Below are positions 34,538 to 42,722 of a DNA stretch of 64,000 nt, one piece after another (the first letter of the stretch is position 1; each line of letters starts with the position of its first letter). The DNA comes from Kaustia mangrovi. Lineage in GTDB: Bacteria > Pseudomonadota > Alphaproteobacteria > Rhizobiales > Im1. The position numbers and the translations under genes were made by a program. Under the pieces are notes generated by a model. It was not told the DNA's origin and searched no databases. It was given only the letters and a program-made list of their open reading frames with translations. The stretch covers positions 2,842,501 through 2,906,500 of the forward strand of contig NZ_CP058214.1 in NCBI RefSeq assembly GCF_015482775.1, given 5' to 3'.

Positions 34538-34582
34538 CTGTCTGAAACTCCACAGTCGATATCGGGAAAACCCTCTTGTCCG

Positions 34583-35248
34583 TCAGTGCCCCATGCGGTG
34601 CTCCAGCCGGCTCAGGAGCCGGACCACGGGCCACAGCATGAGAAGGTAGATCCCCGCCGCCATGACGATGGGCGAGGTGTTGTAGGTGACCGAGCGCGCC
34701 ATGTCGGCGGAGTAGAGCAGCTCCGGCAGCGCCACGACGCTGGCCAGCGATGTGAGCTTCACGATCTCGACCGTGTTGGAGACGAGGTCGGGCAGCACGT
34801 TGCGGATCGCCTGGGGTAGCACGACATAGGCCATGGTCTGGAACGCGTTGAGGCCCGTCGAGCGCGCCGCCTCCGCCTGGCCTGCCCCGATGCTCTCGAT
34901 GCCGGCGCGGTAGATCTCGCCGTAATAGGCGGAATTGTTGAGGAGGAAGGCGATGGACACCGCGGCGAGCGGGGAGAGCTGGAGGCCAGCGAAGGGCAGC
35001 CCCGCATAGACGAAGATCAGGAGCACGAGCGGCGGCACGGCGCGGAACAGGTCCACGAAGCCGATCACCGCCCAGCGCACAGGCTTTGAGCGCACCGTGC
35101 CGAGGAGCGCCACCGCGAGGCCGCCGACAAGGCCGAGCGGGATGACGATGACGCACAGCAGGAGCGTCATGAGCAGCCCGCGCCAGATGATCGGCCAGGC
35201 GTCGATCATGATCTGGAGATTGAAGAACTGGTCGAGGACGGCGTCCAT
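34583..35248 (-). CDS. Amino-acid-type ABC transporter permease
   Basis: A 221-residue inner-membrane permease of the HisMQ/GlnP class. It has about five membrane helices and the conserved EAA-type segment EAARSTGLNAFQTMAYVVLPQAIRNVLPDLVSNTVEIVKLTSLASVV. Its ATG overlaps the stop of the sister permease gene (ATGA), which indicates translational coupling and a heterodimeric channel. The importer probably brings in the hydantoin or carbamoyl amino acid used by the genes that follow. Confidence 0.92.
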   Translation of the reverse strand: MDAVLDQFFNLQIMIDAWPIIWRGLLMTLLLCVIVIPLGLVGGLAVALLGTVRSKPVRWAVIGFVDLFRAVPPLVLLIFVYAGLPFAGLQLSPLAAVSIAFLLNNSAYYGEIYRAGIESIGAGQAEAARSTGLNAFQTMAYVVLPQAIRNVLPDLVSNTVEIVKLTSLASVVALPELLYSADMARSVTYNTSPIVMAAGIYLLMLWPVVRLLSRLEHRMGH

Positions 35249-35931
35249 CAGGCCTTCCTCCAGCTATAGCGGGTCTCCAGCCAGCGTCCGAGCACGACCA
35301 CCGGCACGAACAGCGCGATATAGGCGATGGCGCCGGCCATGAGCGGCGAGGCGTTGCCGACGAAGGATTGCGCCGTGGTCGCCTGGTTGAGGATCTCGCC
35401 GACGCCGACCACCGTGCCGAGCGCGGTGTTCTTGGTGATGGCGATGGTGCGGTTGGTGAGCGGCGGCAGGGTGAGCCTTACCGCCTGCGGCAGGACGACA
35501 TAGACGAGCGTCTGCAGGAAGCCGAGGCCCGTGGAACGCGCAGCCTCCCACTGGCCCTGCCGCACAGACAGGATGCCCGCCCAGAAGATCTCCTCCGCGA
35601 AGGCCGCCAGGACGAGGGTGAGTACGAGCCACACCACGGTGAAGCCCGACAGGCCGATGCCGACATTGGGCAGGCCGAAATAGGCCAGCAGGATCAGGAC
35701 CAGCGGCGGCAGGGCCCTCAGCGCGTCCACATAGACGACGATGGCCGCATTGACGGCGCGGATACGGAAGGTCCGCGCGACCGCGAGCACGAGGCCGAGG
35801 GCGAGGCCGGAGACCACGATCGAGACCATGAGCTGGCAGGTGATCACGAAGCCCTGGCCGAGCGCGGGCAGGAAATCGCGGATGATCTCCCAGTCGAAGA
35901 AGGTGGCGAGGAAGCGGTCGAACTGGCTCAT
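35248..35931 (-). CDS. Amino-acid-type ABC transporter permease
   Basis: A 227-residue permease of the HisMQ/GlnP class, partner of the 34583-35248 product. The family stretch GQWEAARSTGLGFLQTLVYVVLPQAVRLTLPPLTNRTIAITKNTALGTVVGV is intact, as is DALRALPPLVLILLAYFGLPN. The ATG at 35931 begins MSQFDRFLATFFDWEIIRDFLPALGQGF, a normal start for this family, 11 bp after the ATPase stop. It shares a 4-bp overlap with the next permease. Confidence 0.92.
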   Translation of the reverse strand: MSQFDRFLATFFDWEIIRDFLPALGQGFVITCQLMVSIVVSGLALGLVLAVARTFRIRAVNAAIVVYVDALRALPPLVLILLAYFGLPNVGIGLSGFTVVWLVLTLVLAAFAEEIFWAGILSVRQGQWEAARSTGLGFLQTLVYVVLPQAVRLTLPPLTNRTIAITKNTALGTVVGVGEILNQATTAQSFVGNASPLMAGAIAYIALFVPVVVLGRWLETRYSWRKA

Positions 35932-35942
35932 GGGACGCGGGG

Positions 35943-36728
35943 TCAGTGATGCACCTGGGACATGAAGGCCCGGGCGCGTTCGCTCTTGGGGTTGGCGAAG
36001 ACCTCTTCCGGATTGCCCTGCTCGACGATCCGGCCCTCGTCCATGAACACCACGCGGTCGGCGGCCTGGCGGGCGAACCGCATTTCGTGGCTGACGACCA
36101 GCATGGTCATTCCGGCATCCTTCATGTCCTTCATGACGGCGAGCACGTCGCCCACGAGCTCCGGGTCGAGCGCGGAGGTCGGCTCGTCGAACAGCATGAT
36201 GCGCGGCTCCAGCGCGAGCGCCCGGGCAATGGCGACGCGCTGCTGCTGGCCGCCGGAGAGCTGGCTTGGATAGTTCTCGGCCTTGTCCTTCAGCCCGACC
36301 CGGTCGAGCGCCTGAAGGGCGATCTCGTCGGCCTCGGCCCGCGACTTGCCCACGACCTTGCGCAGCGCGAGCGTCACATTGCCGAGGGCTGTGAGGTGGG
36401 GATAGAGGTTGAAGGCCTGGAACACCATGCCGATGCGGCGGCGCAGCGCGTTGAGGTCGGCCCCGCGCGCGGTGATCTCGTCGCCATTGACGAAGATGCG
36501 GCCGTCGCTCGGCTCCTCCAGCCTGTTGCAGCAGCGAAGCAGCGTGCTCTTGCCGGAGCCCGACGGGCCGATGATGAAGACGAGCTCGCATTCCGCGACC
36601 GCAAGGTCCACGCCCTTGAGCACCTCGAAGGTGCCGAAATGCTTGTGCACGCCCTGAATGTCGAGAAGGTGGGGTGTCTGTGCCACGGATCGGGGACCTT
36701 GTCTCTGGGGACCGGCAATCGTGCCCAT
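35943..36728 (-). CDS. Amino-acid-type ABC transporter ATPase
   Basis: A 261-residue ATPase of the GlnQ/HisP class. Walker A GPSGSGKST is near residue 57. GMVFQAFNLYPHLTALGNVTLA holds the Q-loop, and the signature is [17 protein letters not shown]. Walker B is IMLFDEPTSALDPELVGDVL, and the switch histidine is in MLVVSHEMRFARQAADRVVFMDEG. These blocks are characteristic of polar amino-acid importers. The ATG at 36728 was chosen because upstream in-frame residues are low-complexity and arginine-rich. The 80-bp gap to the binding-protein gene is the widest inside the transporter group. Confidence 0.93.
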   Translation of the reverse strand: MGTIAGPQRQGPRSVAQTPHLLDIQGVHKHFGTFEVLKGVDLAVAECELVFIIGPSGSGKSTLLRCCNRLEEPSDGRIFVNGDEITARGADLNALRRRIGMVFQAFNLYPHLTALGNVTLALRKVVGKSRAEADEIALQALDRVGLKDKAENYPSQLSGGQQQRVAIARALALEPRIMLFDEPTSALDPELVGDVLAVMKDMKDAGMTMLVVSHEMRFARQAADRVVFMDEGRIVEQGNPEEVFANPKSERARAFMSQVHH

Positions 36729-36807
36729 GAACGGACTCCGATCGCCCTGAAGCGGATATGTGCGACCGCGATCGGAGTCCATGCCGTCTTCCCGGCTTCG
36801 ATTAGGC

Positions 36808-37647
36808 CTAGCCGCAGTCCGGCACGTGCGGGGTCGGGTCGTAGCCCTCCACGCCCGGCACGCCATAGCCGAAGAAGACGGTCCGTGCGGCGGAATCGCC
36901 GGCCGGCGTCACGCCGAACCATTTCTCCGACATCTCGCTCAGCGTGCCGTCGAGCTTCATGCACTCCACGACTTCCTCGACCTTGTTGCGCATCTCCTCG
37001 TCGTCCTTGCGGAACGGCATGGAGAAGACGCGGCCGGTGGAGTGCAGGAAGGAGAGCTTGACCTGCGGGTTCTTCTTCGCGGCCCACGCCATCACCGTGT
37101 TGCCGGCGACGGCGGCGTCCGCGCGGCCGGCGAGCACGGCCTGCACCGCATCGGTGTTGGTACCGTAGGATTCGACCGTCCAGCCGACCTCGCCGGCAAG
37201 GTCGCGCGCCCAGCGGTCATAGGCCGAGCCCTTGTTGACGGCGATGGTCTTGCCCTCGAAATCCTCCAGCGCGTCGATATCTGCGGCATCCGCTTTCACG
37301 ACGAACTGGAAATCGGTATTGAGATACCCTTCCACGAAGAGCAGGTTCTTCGCGCGCTCCGCGGTGACGGTGGTCGGCGCGACGATGAAGTCGTAGGTGC
37401 CGGCCTGGAGTCCCGGCAGGAGTCCGGAGAACTGGGTCGCGGTGATCTCGATCTCGCGGCCGAGCCGGCGTGCGATCTCGTTGGCGAGGTCGACATTGAA
37501 GCCCTCGACGCCCCCGCCGAGCGTCGGCATGGCGTGCGGTGCGAAGGTGCCGTCCAGCCCGGTCTTGAGCGGGCCCTCCTGGGCCGAAGCCGGGTGAACG
37601 GCAATAATGGCGACGCCGATCAGCGCCGCGAGAGCAGTACCCCTCAT
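36808..37647 (-). CDS. Amino-acid-type ABC transporter substrate-binding protein
   Basis: A 279-residue periplasmic binding protein of family 3. The signal peptide MRGTALAALIGVAIIAVHPASA is followed by QEGPLKTGLDGTFAPHAMPTLGGGVEGFNVDLANEIARRLG, the usual ligand-cleft opening. FSGLLPGLQAGTYDFIVAPTTVTAERAKNLLFVEGYL and EDFEGKTIAVNKGSAYDRWA are family blocks. A GGGGAGGTG ribosome binding site precedes the ATG. It is the first gene of the hydantoin run and lies behind a strikingly AT-rich promoter region. The ligand is inferred, not known. Confidence 0.92.
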   Translation of the reverse strand: MRGTALAALIGVAIIAVHPASAQEGPLKTGLDGTFAPHAMPTLGGGVEGFNVDLANEIARRLGREIEITATQFSGLLPGLQAGTYDFIVAPTTVTAERAKNLLFVEGYLNTDFQFVVKADAADIDALEDFEGKTIAVNKGSAYDRWARDLAGEVGWTVESYGTNTDAVQAVLAGRADAAVAGNTVMAWAAKKNPQVKLSFLHSTGRVFSMPFRKDDEEMRNKVEEVVECMKLDGTLSEMSEKWFGVTPAGDSAARTVFFGYGVPGVEGYDPTPHVPDCG

Positions 37648-37754
37648 GATGATGACACCTCCCCTGGGTCCTGGCGGTCATGGACGAAACGGTCCGCAAG
37701 ACCGGGAAACGGTGTGGCCCCCACCAGCCGCCTGTCACCCTGCGATTGCGGATG

Positions 37755-37850
37755 ACGTAACGCTAGCCAATGCCGGAGTGCCAAATCAATTAGTCAGCTT
37801 ATTTTTATTCTTACTGATCTATAATTGAATCTTATACATCAGGCCGGAGG
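37755..37850 (-). promoter_or_regulatory. AT-rich upstream region of the hydantoin operon
   Basis: This stretch between the sensor kinase stop and the binding-protein start is far richer in A/T than its surroundings and contains the dyad TATAA-N7-TTATA (37820-37836). It is the only obvious place for a promoter of the twelve-gene run. No single -10/-35 pair stands out, and no ORF is present. Confidence 0.45.
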
Positions 37851-37852
37851 TG

Positions 37853-39385
37853 TCAGGACGATCCGCCGGACATGCGCCGTTCCCCGCGCCGGCCGGGCCG
37901 CAGCTCGGCGACACGGTCGGGGATGACGACGTGGAACACCGCGCCCGACGGGCTGTCGACGAGCCGCAGCTCGCCGCCATGGGCGCGCGCGAGCTCGCCG
38001 GAGATGGCAAGGCCGAGCCCCGCGCTGCCGGGCTTGGTGCCGGCCTGGAAGGCCTCGAACAGATGGGCGCGCGCCTTGGCCGGCACGCCGGGGCCGTTGT
38101 CGGCGACCTCCATGGTGGCGCCGGTCCTGTCGCGCCAGGCGCGCACGCGCACGCGCCCGTCTTCTGCGAGGCGCCCCGCATCGGCGGTCTGCTCCAGCGC
38201 CTGCACCGCATTACGGGTCAGGTTGAGCAGGATGCGGTGGAGATGGTCGCGGTCGGCGTCGATCTCCAGATCGGGCGGCACCTCGTTATAGAGCACCACG
38301 CGGCTGGAGGCCTGCGGCGCGATCGCCTCCACCACCTCCTCCACGAGGCCGTGGAGCGCGAAGCGTTCGCGGCGCGGCGGGGCCTCCTTGACGCGGCCAT
38401 ATTTGAGGGTCTGCGCGCAGAACGAGATCGCCCGGTCGAGCGAGGCGATGAGCTTCGGCGCGAATTTCTGCACCGTCGGGTCGTTCACCTGGCCGAGCCG
38501 GTCGGAGATGAGCTGCGCGCTCGCCAGCATGTTGCGCAGATCGTGGCTGATCTTGCTGACCGCGAGGCCGAGGGCGGCGAGCCGGCTCTTCTGCTGGAGC
38601 ATGCCGGTCAGCTCGCTCTGCATGCGGTTCAGCTCGCGCGACATCACGCCGATCTCGTCCTGCCGGTTCGACGGCGCGACGATGCGGCTGGTATCCTCCG
38701 GGTCGCCGCTGAAATGCAGCATGGCGCGCGTCATCCGCCTCAGCGGGCGCACCAGAAGCCAGTTGAGGGCGAGGAACACGAAGGCCGCCACGATCAGCGA
38801 CAGCACGATGGACAGGGTGAGGATGTTGATCGAGTAGCGCAGCATGGCTGCGCGCAGCGGCGTCTCGTCGATCACGATCTCGAGGAAGTTGCCGGAGTCC
38901 TGCGGCGGCGCGCCGACCACGCGCACGATCCGCCCGTCGCCGGCGAGCAGCGTATCGAAGGCGTCGTAGATCGCCGACATCCACATGAAGTCGCGCAGAT
39001 CGGTATGCCGGTCGACCTCCAGCGGCTGATCGGCCTTCAGCACGAGCTGGCGGGTATCGCCGCGCTTGAGCGCCACAGCCTTCGCGCCCGCGCTGCGCAG
39101 CAGCTCCCGGCGCAGCTCTTCCGAGACCATGTTGTCGGGTGCGGCCTCCAGCACGAGCGTGGCGATCTGCGCCGCCGCGATCCGGTCATTCAGCCAGGTG
39201 ATGCGGAAATTGGCGATGGAGGGCACATAGATCAGCACCTCGCCGATCATCACGAACAGCACGGTGAGCGCCAGGAGCTTGCCGGACAGGCCGCGCAGCA
39301 GGCGCGGGCGCGTGGGCTCGTCCGCCTCCGGCGCGGCAGGCGCCGTGCGCTCCTCGATCCTGTCGTCTCGCTCGTCCGCTGCCAC
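37853..39385 (-). CDS. HAMP-domain sensor histidine kinase, orphan
   Basis: A 510-residue membrane histidine kinase with no adjacent response regulator. An N-terminal membrane helix (LLRGLSGKLLALTVLFVMIGEVLIYVPSIA) is followed by a periplasmic sensor of about 150 residues. A second helix (SINILTLSIVLSLIVAAFVFLALNW), a HAMP segment (PLRRMTRAMLHFSGDPED) and HisKA with the phospho-histidine in SKISHDLRNMLASAQLI come next. HATPase boxes are LNLTRNAVQALEQ, ADNGPGVPAKAR and GSAGLGLAISGELARAHGG. It starts with GTG. The H-box SHDLRN with a short HATPase resembles DctB-type kinases. The signal is unknown. Confidence 0.9.
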   Translation of the reverse strand: MAADERDDRIEERTAPAAPEADEPTRPRLLRGLSGKLLALTVLFVMIGEVLIYVPSIANFRITWLNDRIAAAQIATLVLEAAPDNMVSEELRRELLRSAGAKAVALKRGDTRQLVLKADQPLEVDRHTDLRDFMWMSAIYDAFDTLLAGDGRIVRVVGAPPQDSGNFLEIVIDETPLRAAMLRYSINILTLSIVLSLIVAAFVFLALNWLLVRPLRRMTRAMLHFSGDPEDTSRIVAPSNRQDEIGVMSRELNRMQSELTGMLQQKSRLAALGLAVSKISHDLRNMLASAQLISDRLGQVNDPTVQKFAPKLIASLDRAISFCAQTLKYGRVKEAPPRRERFALHGLVEEVVEAIAPQASSRVVLYNEVPPDLEIDADRDHLHRILLNLTRNAVQALEQTADAGRLAEDGRVRVRAWRDRTGATMEVADNGPGVPAKARAHLFEAFQAGTKPGSAGLGLAISGELARAHGGELRLVDSPSGAVFHVVIPDRVAELRPGRRGERRMSGGSS

Positions 39386-39442
39386 GCTCTTCGGGCTCTC
39401 CGTACGGTTCGGGGCGGTTCGCTCCGGCGAGCGCCGGATCCG

Positions 39443-40870
39443 TCAGCCGAGCTTAGCGAGCCAGCGCACGAGCCGGCGAATCCATGGGCGCTCCGGCAAT
39501 CCCGTATAATAGACGTAAGCGGCGCGTTTGTTGACTTCCCCGAGCGTGGGATAGGGCAGGACCGTCTCGATCATCGCCTTGACGGTGAGTTTCGACGATA
39601 TGGCAAGCGCCCAGGGCTGGATGAGCTCGCCGGCCTCCGGCCCCACAATATCGGCGCCGAGCACCCGGCCGCGGCGCGAGGCGATGACCTTCACGAAACC
39701 CTCCGTGCGGCCTTCCGCCTGGGCGCGGTCGTTCTCCGCGAAGGGCCAGCGCAGGACATGGACCTCGCCATGGCGCTCGCGCGCCTCCGCCTCGCCGAGG
39801 CCCACATGGGCGAGCTCGGGATCGGTGTAGGTGACCCACGGAATGGCGGACATATCGGCCCTGACGGGCAGGTGGAACAGCGCGTTCCGCACGACGAGGC
39901 CCGCATGGTAGTTGCCGACATGGGTGAACTGCAGGCCGCCCGTCACGTCGCCGATGGCGTAGATGCGCCGGTTGGCGGTGCGCAGCGACCGGTCGACCGT
40001 GATGCCGGCCTTCGTGCTGGCGACGCCCGCCGCCTCCAGATCGAGGCCGCCCGTCTGCGGCCGCCGGCCCGCGGCGACGAGGAGATGGCTGCCGGTCACG
40101 ATGCGCTCCTCGCCATCGTCGAGGGAAACCGTGGCGCGCACGGTCCCGCCCTCCGAGGAGATGGCCGTCACCGCCGCGCCCGACAGGATCTCCACGCCCT
40201 CGCGCCGAAGGGCGTCGAGCACGACGGCGGCGGCCTCCTCGTCGTCCTTGGCGAGCGGCGTCAGCGCCTCCAGCACCGTGACGCGGGCGCCCAGCCGGCG
40301 ATGGGCCTGGGCGAGCTCCATGCCGATCGGGCCGCCGCCGATCACGACCAGATGGTCGGGCCGCTCGGCGAGATCGAAGATCGTCTCGTTGGTGAGGTAA
40401 TCGACCCCGTCGAGCCCCGGAATGGGCGGCACGGCGGGGGTCGAGCCGGTGGCGATCACGAAGCGGCGCGCCTGAACCCGGTGCCCGCCGGCCTCCAGGG
40501 TCGCCGCGTCGAGGAACCGGGCCGGTGCGCGGATCACCTCCACGCCCATGGCCGCGAAGCGCTCCTCGGAGTCGTTTGGGGCGATGGCGGTGATGGTGCG
40601 CCGGACATGGTCGCGAACCGCCGCGAAGTCGATTTCGGGCTCGACGGGGGCGATGCCGAAGGGCGCGCCGGAGCGCATGGCCTGGGCGTGCTTGGCCGCG
40701 GCCAGCAGCGCCTTGGAGGGCACGCAGCCGAAATTGAGGCAGTCGCCGCCCATGGCGCCCTTCTCGATCAGCGCCACGCGAACGCCGAACTGGACGGCGG
40801 CGGCGGCCACCGACAGGCCGGCGGAGCCCGCCCCGATGATGCAGAGATCGTAATGCTCGGCCTTGGTCAT
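39443..40870 (-). CDS. MerA-like FAD-dependent pyridine nucleotide-disulfide oxidoreductase
   Basis: A 475-residue flavoprotein of the dihydrolipoamide dehydrogenase/mercuric reductase family. The FAD-binding GAGSAGLSVAAAA is followed by the redox disulfide CLNFGC in MGGDCLNFGCVPSKALL. NAD(P) binding is at VVIGGGPIGMELAQAHRRLG, and the second FAD motif is RIYAIGDVTGG. It lacks the N-terminal heavy-metal domain and C-terminal Cys-Cys of true mercuric reductase, so mercury reduction is unlikely. The end (VLPYPTLGEVNKRAAY) is MerA-like. ATG 40870 was preferred to a TTG 9 bp earlier. The TVP38 gene lies 43 bp upstream, a pairing common in bacteria. Confidence 0.9.
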   Translation of the reverse strand: MTKAEHYDLCIIGAGSAGLSVAAAAVQFGVRVALIEKGAMGGDCLNFGCVPSKALLAAAKHAQAMRSGAPFGIAPVEPEIDFAAVRDHVRRTITAIAPNDSEERFAAMGVEVIRAPARFLDAATLEAGGHRVQARRFVIATGSTPAVPPIPGLDGVDYLTNETIFDLAERPDHLVVIGGGPIGMELAQAHRRLGARVTVLEALTPLAKDDEEAAAVVLDALRREGVEILSGAAVTAISSEGGTVRATVSLDDGEERIVTGSHLLVAAGRRPQTGGLDLEAAGVASTKAGITVDRSLRTANRRIYAIGDVTGGLQFTHVGNYHAGLVVRNALFHLPVRADMSAIPWVTYTDPELAHVGLGEAEARERHGEVHVLRWPFAENDRAQAEGRTEGFVKVIASRRGRVLGADIVGPEAGELIQPWALAISSKLTVKAMIETVLPYPTLGEVNKRAAYVYYTGLPERPWIRRLVRWLAKLG

Positions 40871-40913
40871 GGGATGCAATGTCCTGATGGGGCGATGCGG
40901 TCGGGAAGGCGGT

Positions 40914-41762
40914 TCATTCGGGGCTGCCGCCAGCCTGCCGCCGGCGCCACTTGCGAAGGGCGACCGGAATGAGGGCGATCACGCCGAGCGCGGCGAGGGC
41001 GGCGACCATTTCCGGCGTCAACAGGGCGCCGACATCGAGGGAGAAGGTGCAGTCCGCCGCGTCCTGCCGGGCCATGCAGGCCTCGTAGGCCTCGCGCTGG
41101 GCGACGATGATGCTGTCGAGGCCCGCGCCGAGGACCGCGAAGGCGACCGTGCCCGGAACGATGCCGATGAAGGTGCCGAGCGCATAGACGGGGAGGGACA
41201 CGCCGAGAAGGGCAGGCGCCAGATTGACGAGCCAGAAGGGAAAGACCGGCACGAGCCGCAGGAACAGGAGATAGCTCATCGCATCCTCGCGGAACCCCTC
41301 CGACAGGCGCTTCAGCCGCGGCCCGGCCCGTCTGGCGAGGATATGGCCGAGCGCGCTGCGCGCGATCAGGAAGACGATCACGGCGCCCGCGGTCGCGGCG
41401 AGGACCGTGGAGACGCTCGCCACCAGCCAGCCGAACAGGAAGCCGCCCGTGATGGTCAAAAGCGCGCCGCCCGGGACCGAAAGGGCCACGGCCAGGGCGT
41501 AGACGAGCATGTAGCAGGCGAGCGCCGTGACATAGTTGCGCGCGACGAAGGCGCTGAGCGCGGCGCGATGCTCGGAGACCGCCTCGAGGCTCAGATAGCG
41601 GTGCCATCCGCTTGCATAGACGATGAGCGCCAGTATCAAGAGACCGGCGAGCGGGGCATAGCGGCCGACGGCGCTGCGGCCGGGGCGCGGGCTGGAGGGG
41701 CCGGTGTCGCCCATCGCTGTGTCCTTGCCGGTGAAAGGGGTGATCGTCCCGTTATCGTTCAT
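40914..41762 (-). CDS. TVP38/TMEM64 family (DedA-like) membrane protein
   Basis: A 282-residue inner-membrane protein of the SNARE-associated/VTT superfamily. The conserved blocks are LSVPGGALLTITGGFLFG, the SEGFREDAMSYLLFLRLVPVFPFWLVNLAPALLGV re-entrant segment and GTFIGIVPGTVAFAVLGAGL. About six hydrophobic segments are visible. Bacterial relatives are linked to lipid scrambling or membrane homeostasis, but the function here is unproven. Two good starts exist: ATG 41762 behind GAAGG and ATG 41714 behind AAGGA. The longer is reported. It probably forms an operon with the MerA-like gene. Confidence 0.9.
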   Translation of the reverse strand: MNDNGTITPFTGKDTAMGDTGPSSPRPGRSAVGRYAPLAGLLILALIVYASGWHRYLSLEAVSEHRAALSAFVARNYVTALACYMLVYALAVALSVPGGALLTITGGFLFGWLVASVSTVLAATAGAVIVFLIARSALGHILARRAGPRLKRLSEGFREDAMSYLLFLRLVPVFPFWLVNLAPALLGVSLPVYALGTFIGIVPGTVAFAVLGAGLDSIIVAQREAYEACMARQDAADCTFSLDVGALLTPEMVAALAALGVIALIPVALRKWRRRQAGGSPE

Positions 41763-42088
41763 AGGCTACCTTCGTGATGGCCGCGATGCCATAGAGCGGA
41801 TGGCGAGCCCCCATCCCGGCAGACTTCGAAGATAACCCGTCCGCGCGGCCCTGCGTATCGCCGCTCAAGCGCATGTGAACGCCGGCCATCAAACGTGATC
41901 GCCTGTGACGGGACCGCGAACCGTGCCTTCTGCGACGCTCGGTTCATTGACTTGGCCGGCCGGTTTCCGTATAAGCCCGCACGATCCTTGATACCGACCA
42001 TGGTCCAGCAGGCGGTCCGCTCGGGCAGCGATGTCCGGTCCGAAGCATATGCCGGCGAGACCCCTGATACAGTCTTGCGGAGACGACA
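41763..42088. other. Intergenic region between TVP38 and rpmH
   Basis: This 326-bp gap separates divergent genes. It holds the rpmH promoter at 41947-41975 and the rpmH leader of about 105 nt. I saw no convincing ORF, and no clear promoter for the leftward TVP38 gene. Confidence 0.6.
41947..41975 (+). promoter_or_regulatory. Predicted sigma-70 promoter of rpmH
   Basis: TTGACT (41947-41952), a 17-bp spacer and TATAAG (41970-41975) match the housekeeping consensus well, about 107 bp before the rpmH GTG. Confidence 0.75.
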
Positions 42089-42223
42089 GTGAAAAGAACC
42101 TTTCAGCCGAGCCGCCTGGTTCGTAAACGGCGCCACGGGTTCCGTGCTCGCATGGCCACCAAGGGAGGCCGCCTGGTGCTGGCGCGCCGCCGGGCAAAGG
42201 GCCGCAAGCGGTTGTCCGTCTGA
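42089..42223 (+). CDS. rpmH: 50S ribosomal protein L34
   Basis: A 44-residue basic ribosomal protein. The translation [18 protein letters not shown], then [23 protein letters not shown], is the near-universal L34 sequence. It starts with GTG at 42089, 5 bp after GCGGAGACG. It heads the conserved rpmH-rnpA-yidC-engB order. It is not linked to dnaA here, which is usual for alphaproteobacteria. Confidence 0.97.
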   Translation: MKRTFQPSRLVRKRRHGFRARMATKGGRLVLARRRAKGRKRLSV

Positions 42224-42300
42224 GCCCTTGACGATGCGAGGTCCCGGCTGCGTGATGCACGCGCGCCCCATATGCGAACGGGTGAAGCGGGCCGCAGCCG

Positions 42301-42684
42301 ATGGAGCGCCTGAAAAAGAGACCGGAATTTCTGGCCGCCGCGCGAGGCGTGTCCCGGGCGATGCCGGGGCTCGTCCTGCAGGCGCGCGACCGTGGCGATG
42401 GCGGGCCGGCCCGCGTCGGCTTCACGGTGACGCGCAAGGTCGGCAATGCCGTGACGCGCAATCGCGTGCGCCGTCGCCTGCGCGAGGCGGTTCGCCTCAC
42501 GATGCCGCCGCTCGCCCGGCCCGGTTTCGACTATGTGGTCATCGGGCGCCTGGGCACGATCGCGCGTCCGTTCGACCTGCTCAGGGAGGATTTGCACCGC
42601 GCGCTTGACGCGGTCCACCGGCGCGGCCCACAAGGGGCGGGCGCGCAAGGAGCACGATCACGACCGGCCCGGCGCCGCCGATAG
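42301..42684 (+). CDS. rnpA: Ribonuclease P protein component
   Basis: A 127-residue RNase P protein subunit that aids the catalytic RNA in tRNA 5'-end maturation. MERLKKRPEFLAAARG opens the protein, and the RNA-binding signature VGFTVTRKVGNAVTRNRVRRRLREAVRL is intact. The C-terminal 25 residues (GPQGAGAQGARSRPARRRR) form a basic low-complexity tail. It lies 77 bp after rpmH. No yidD gene is found between it and yidC. Confidence 0.95.
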   Translation: MERLKKRPEFLAAARGVSRAMPGLVLQARDRGDGGPARVGFTVTRKVGNAVTRNRVRRRLREAVRLTMPPLARPGFDYVVIGRLGTIARPFDLLREDLHRALDAVHRRGPQGAGAQGARSRPARRRR

Positions 42685-42722
42685 GCCGGCGGGCGGACCG
42701 ACGATCCCAAGGACGGTGAATT

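Noticed and set aside
39443-40870. Mercuric reductase assignment
   Set aside because: The redox disulfide is shared by the wider family, but the N-terminal metal-binding domain and C-terminal Cys pair are missing and no mer genes are near.
41895-42092. 65-codon plus-strand ORF ahead of rpmH
   Set aside because: It spans the predicted rpmH promoter and ends inside rpmH; it is explained as a chance frame.
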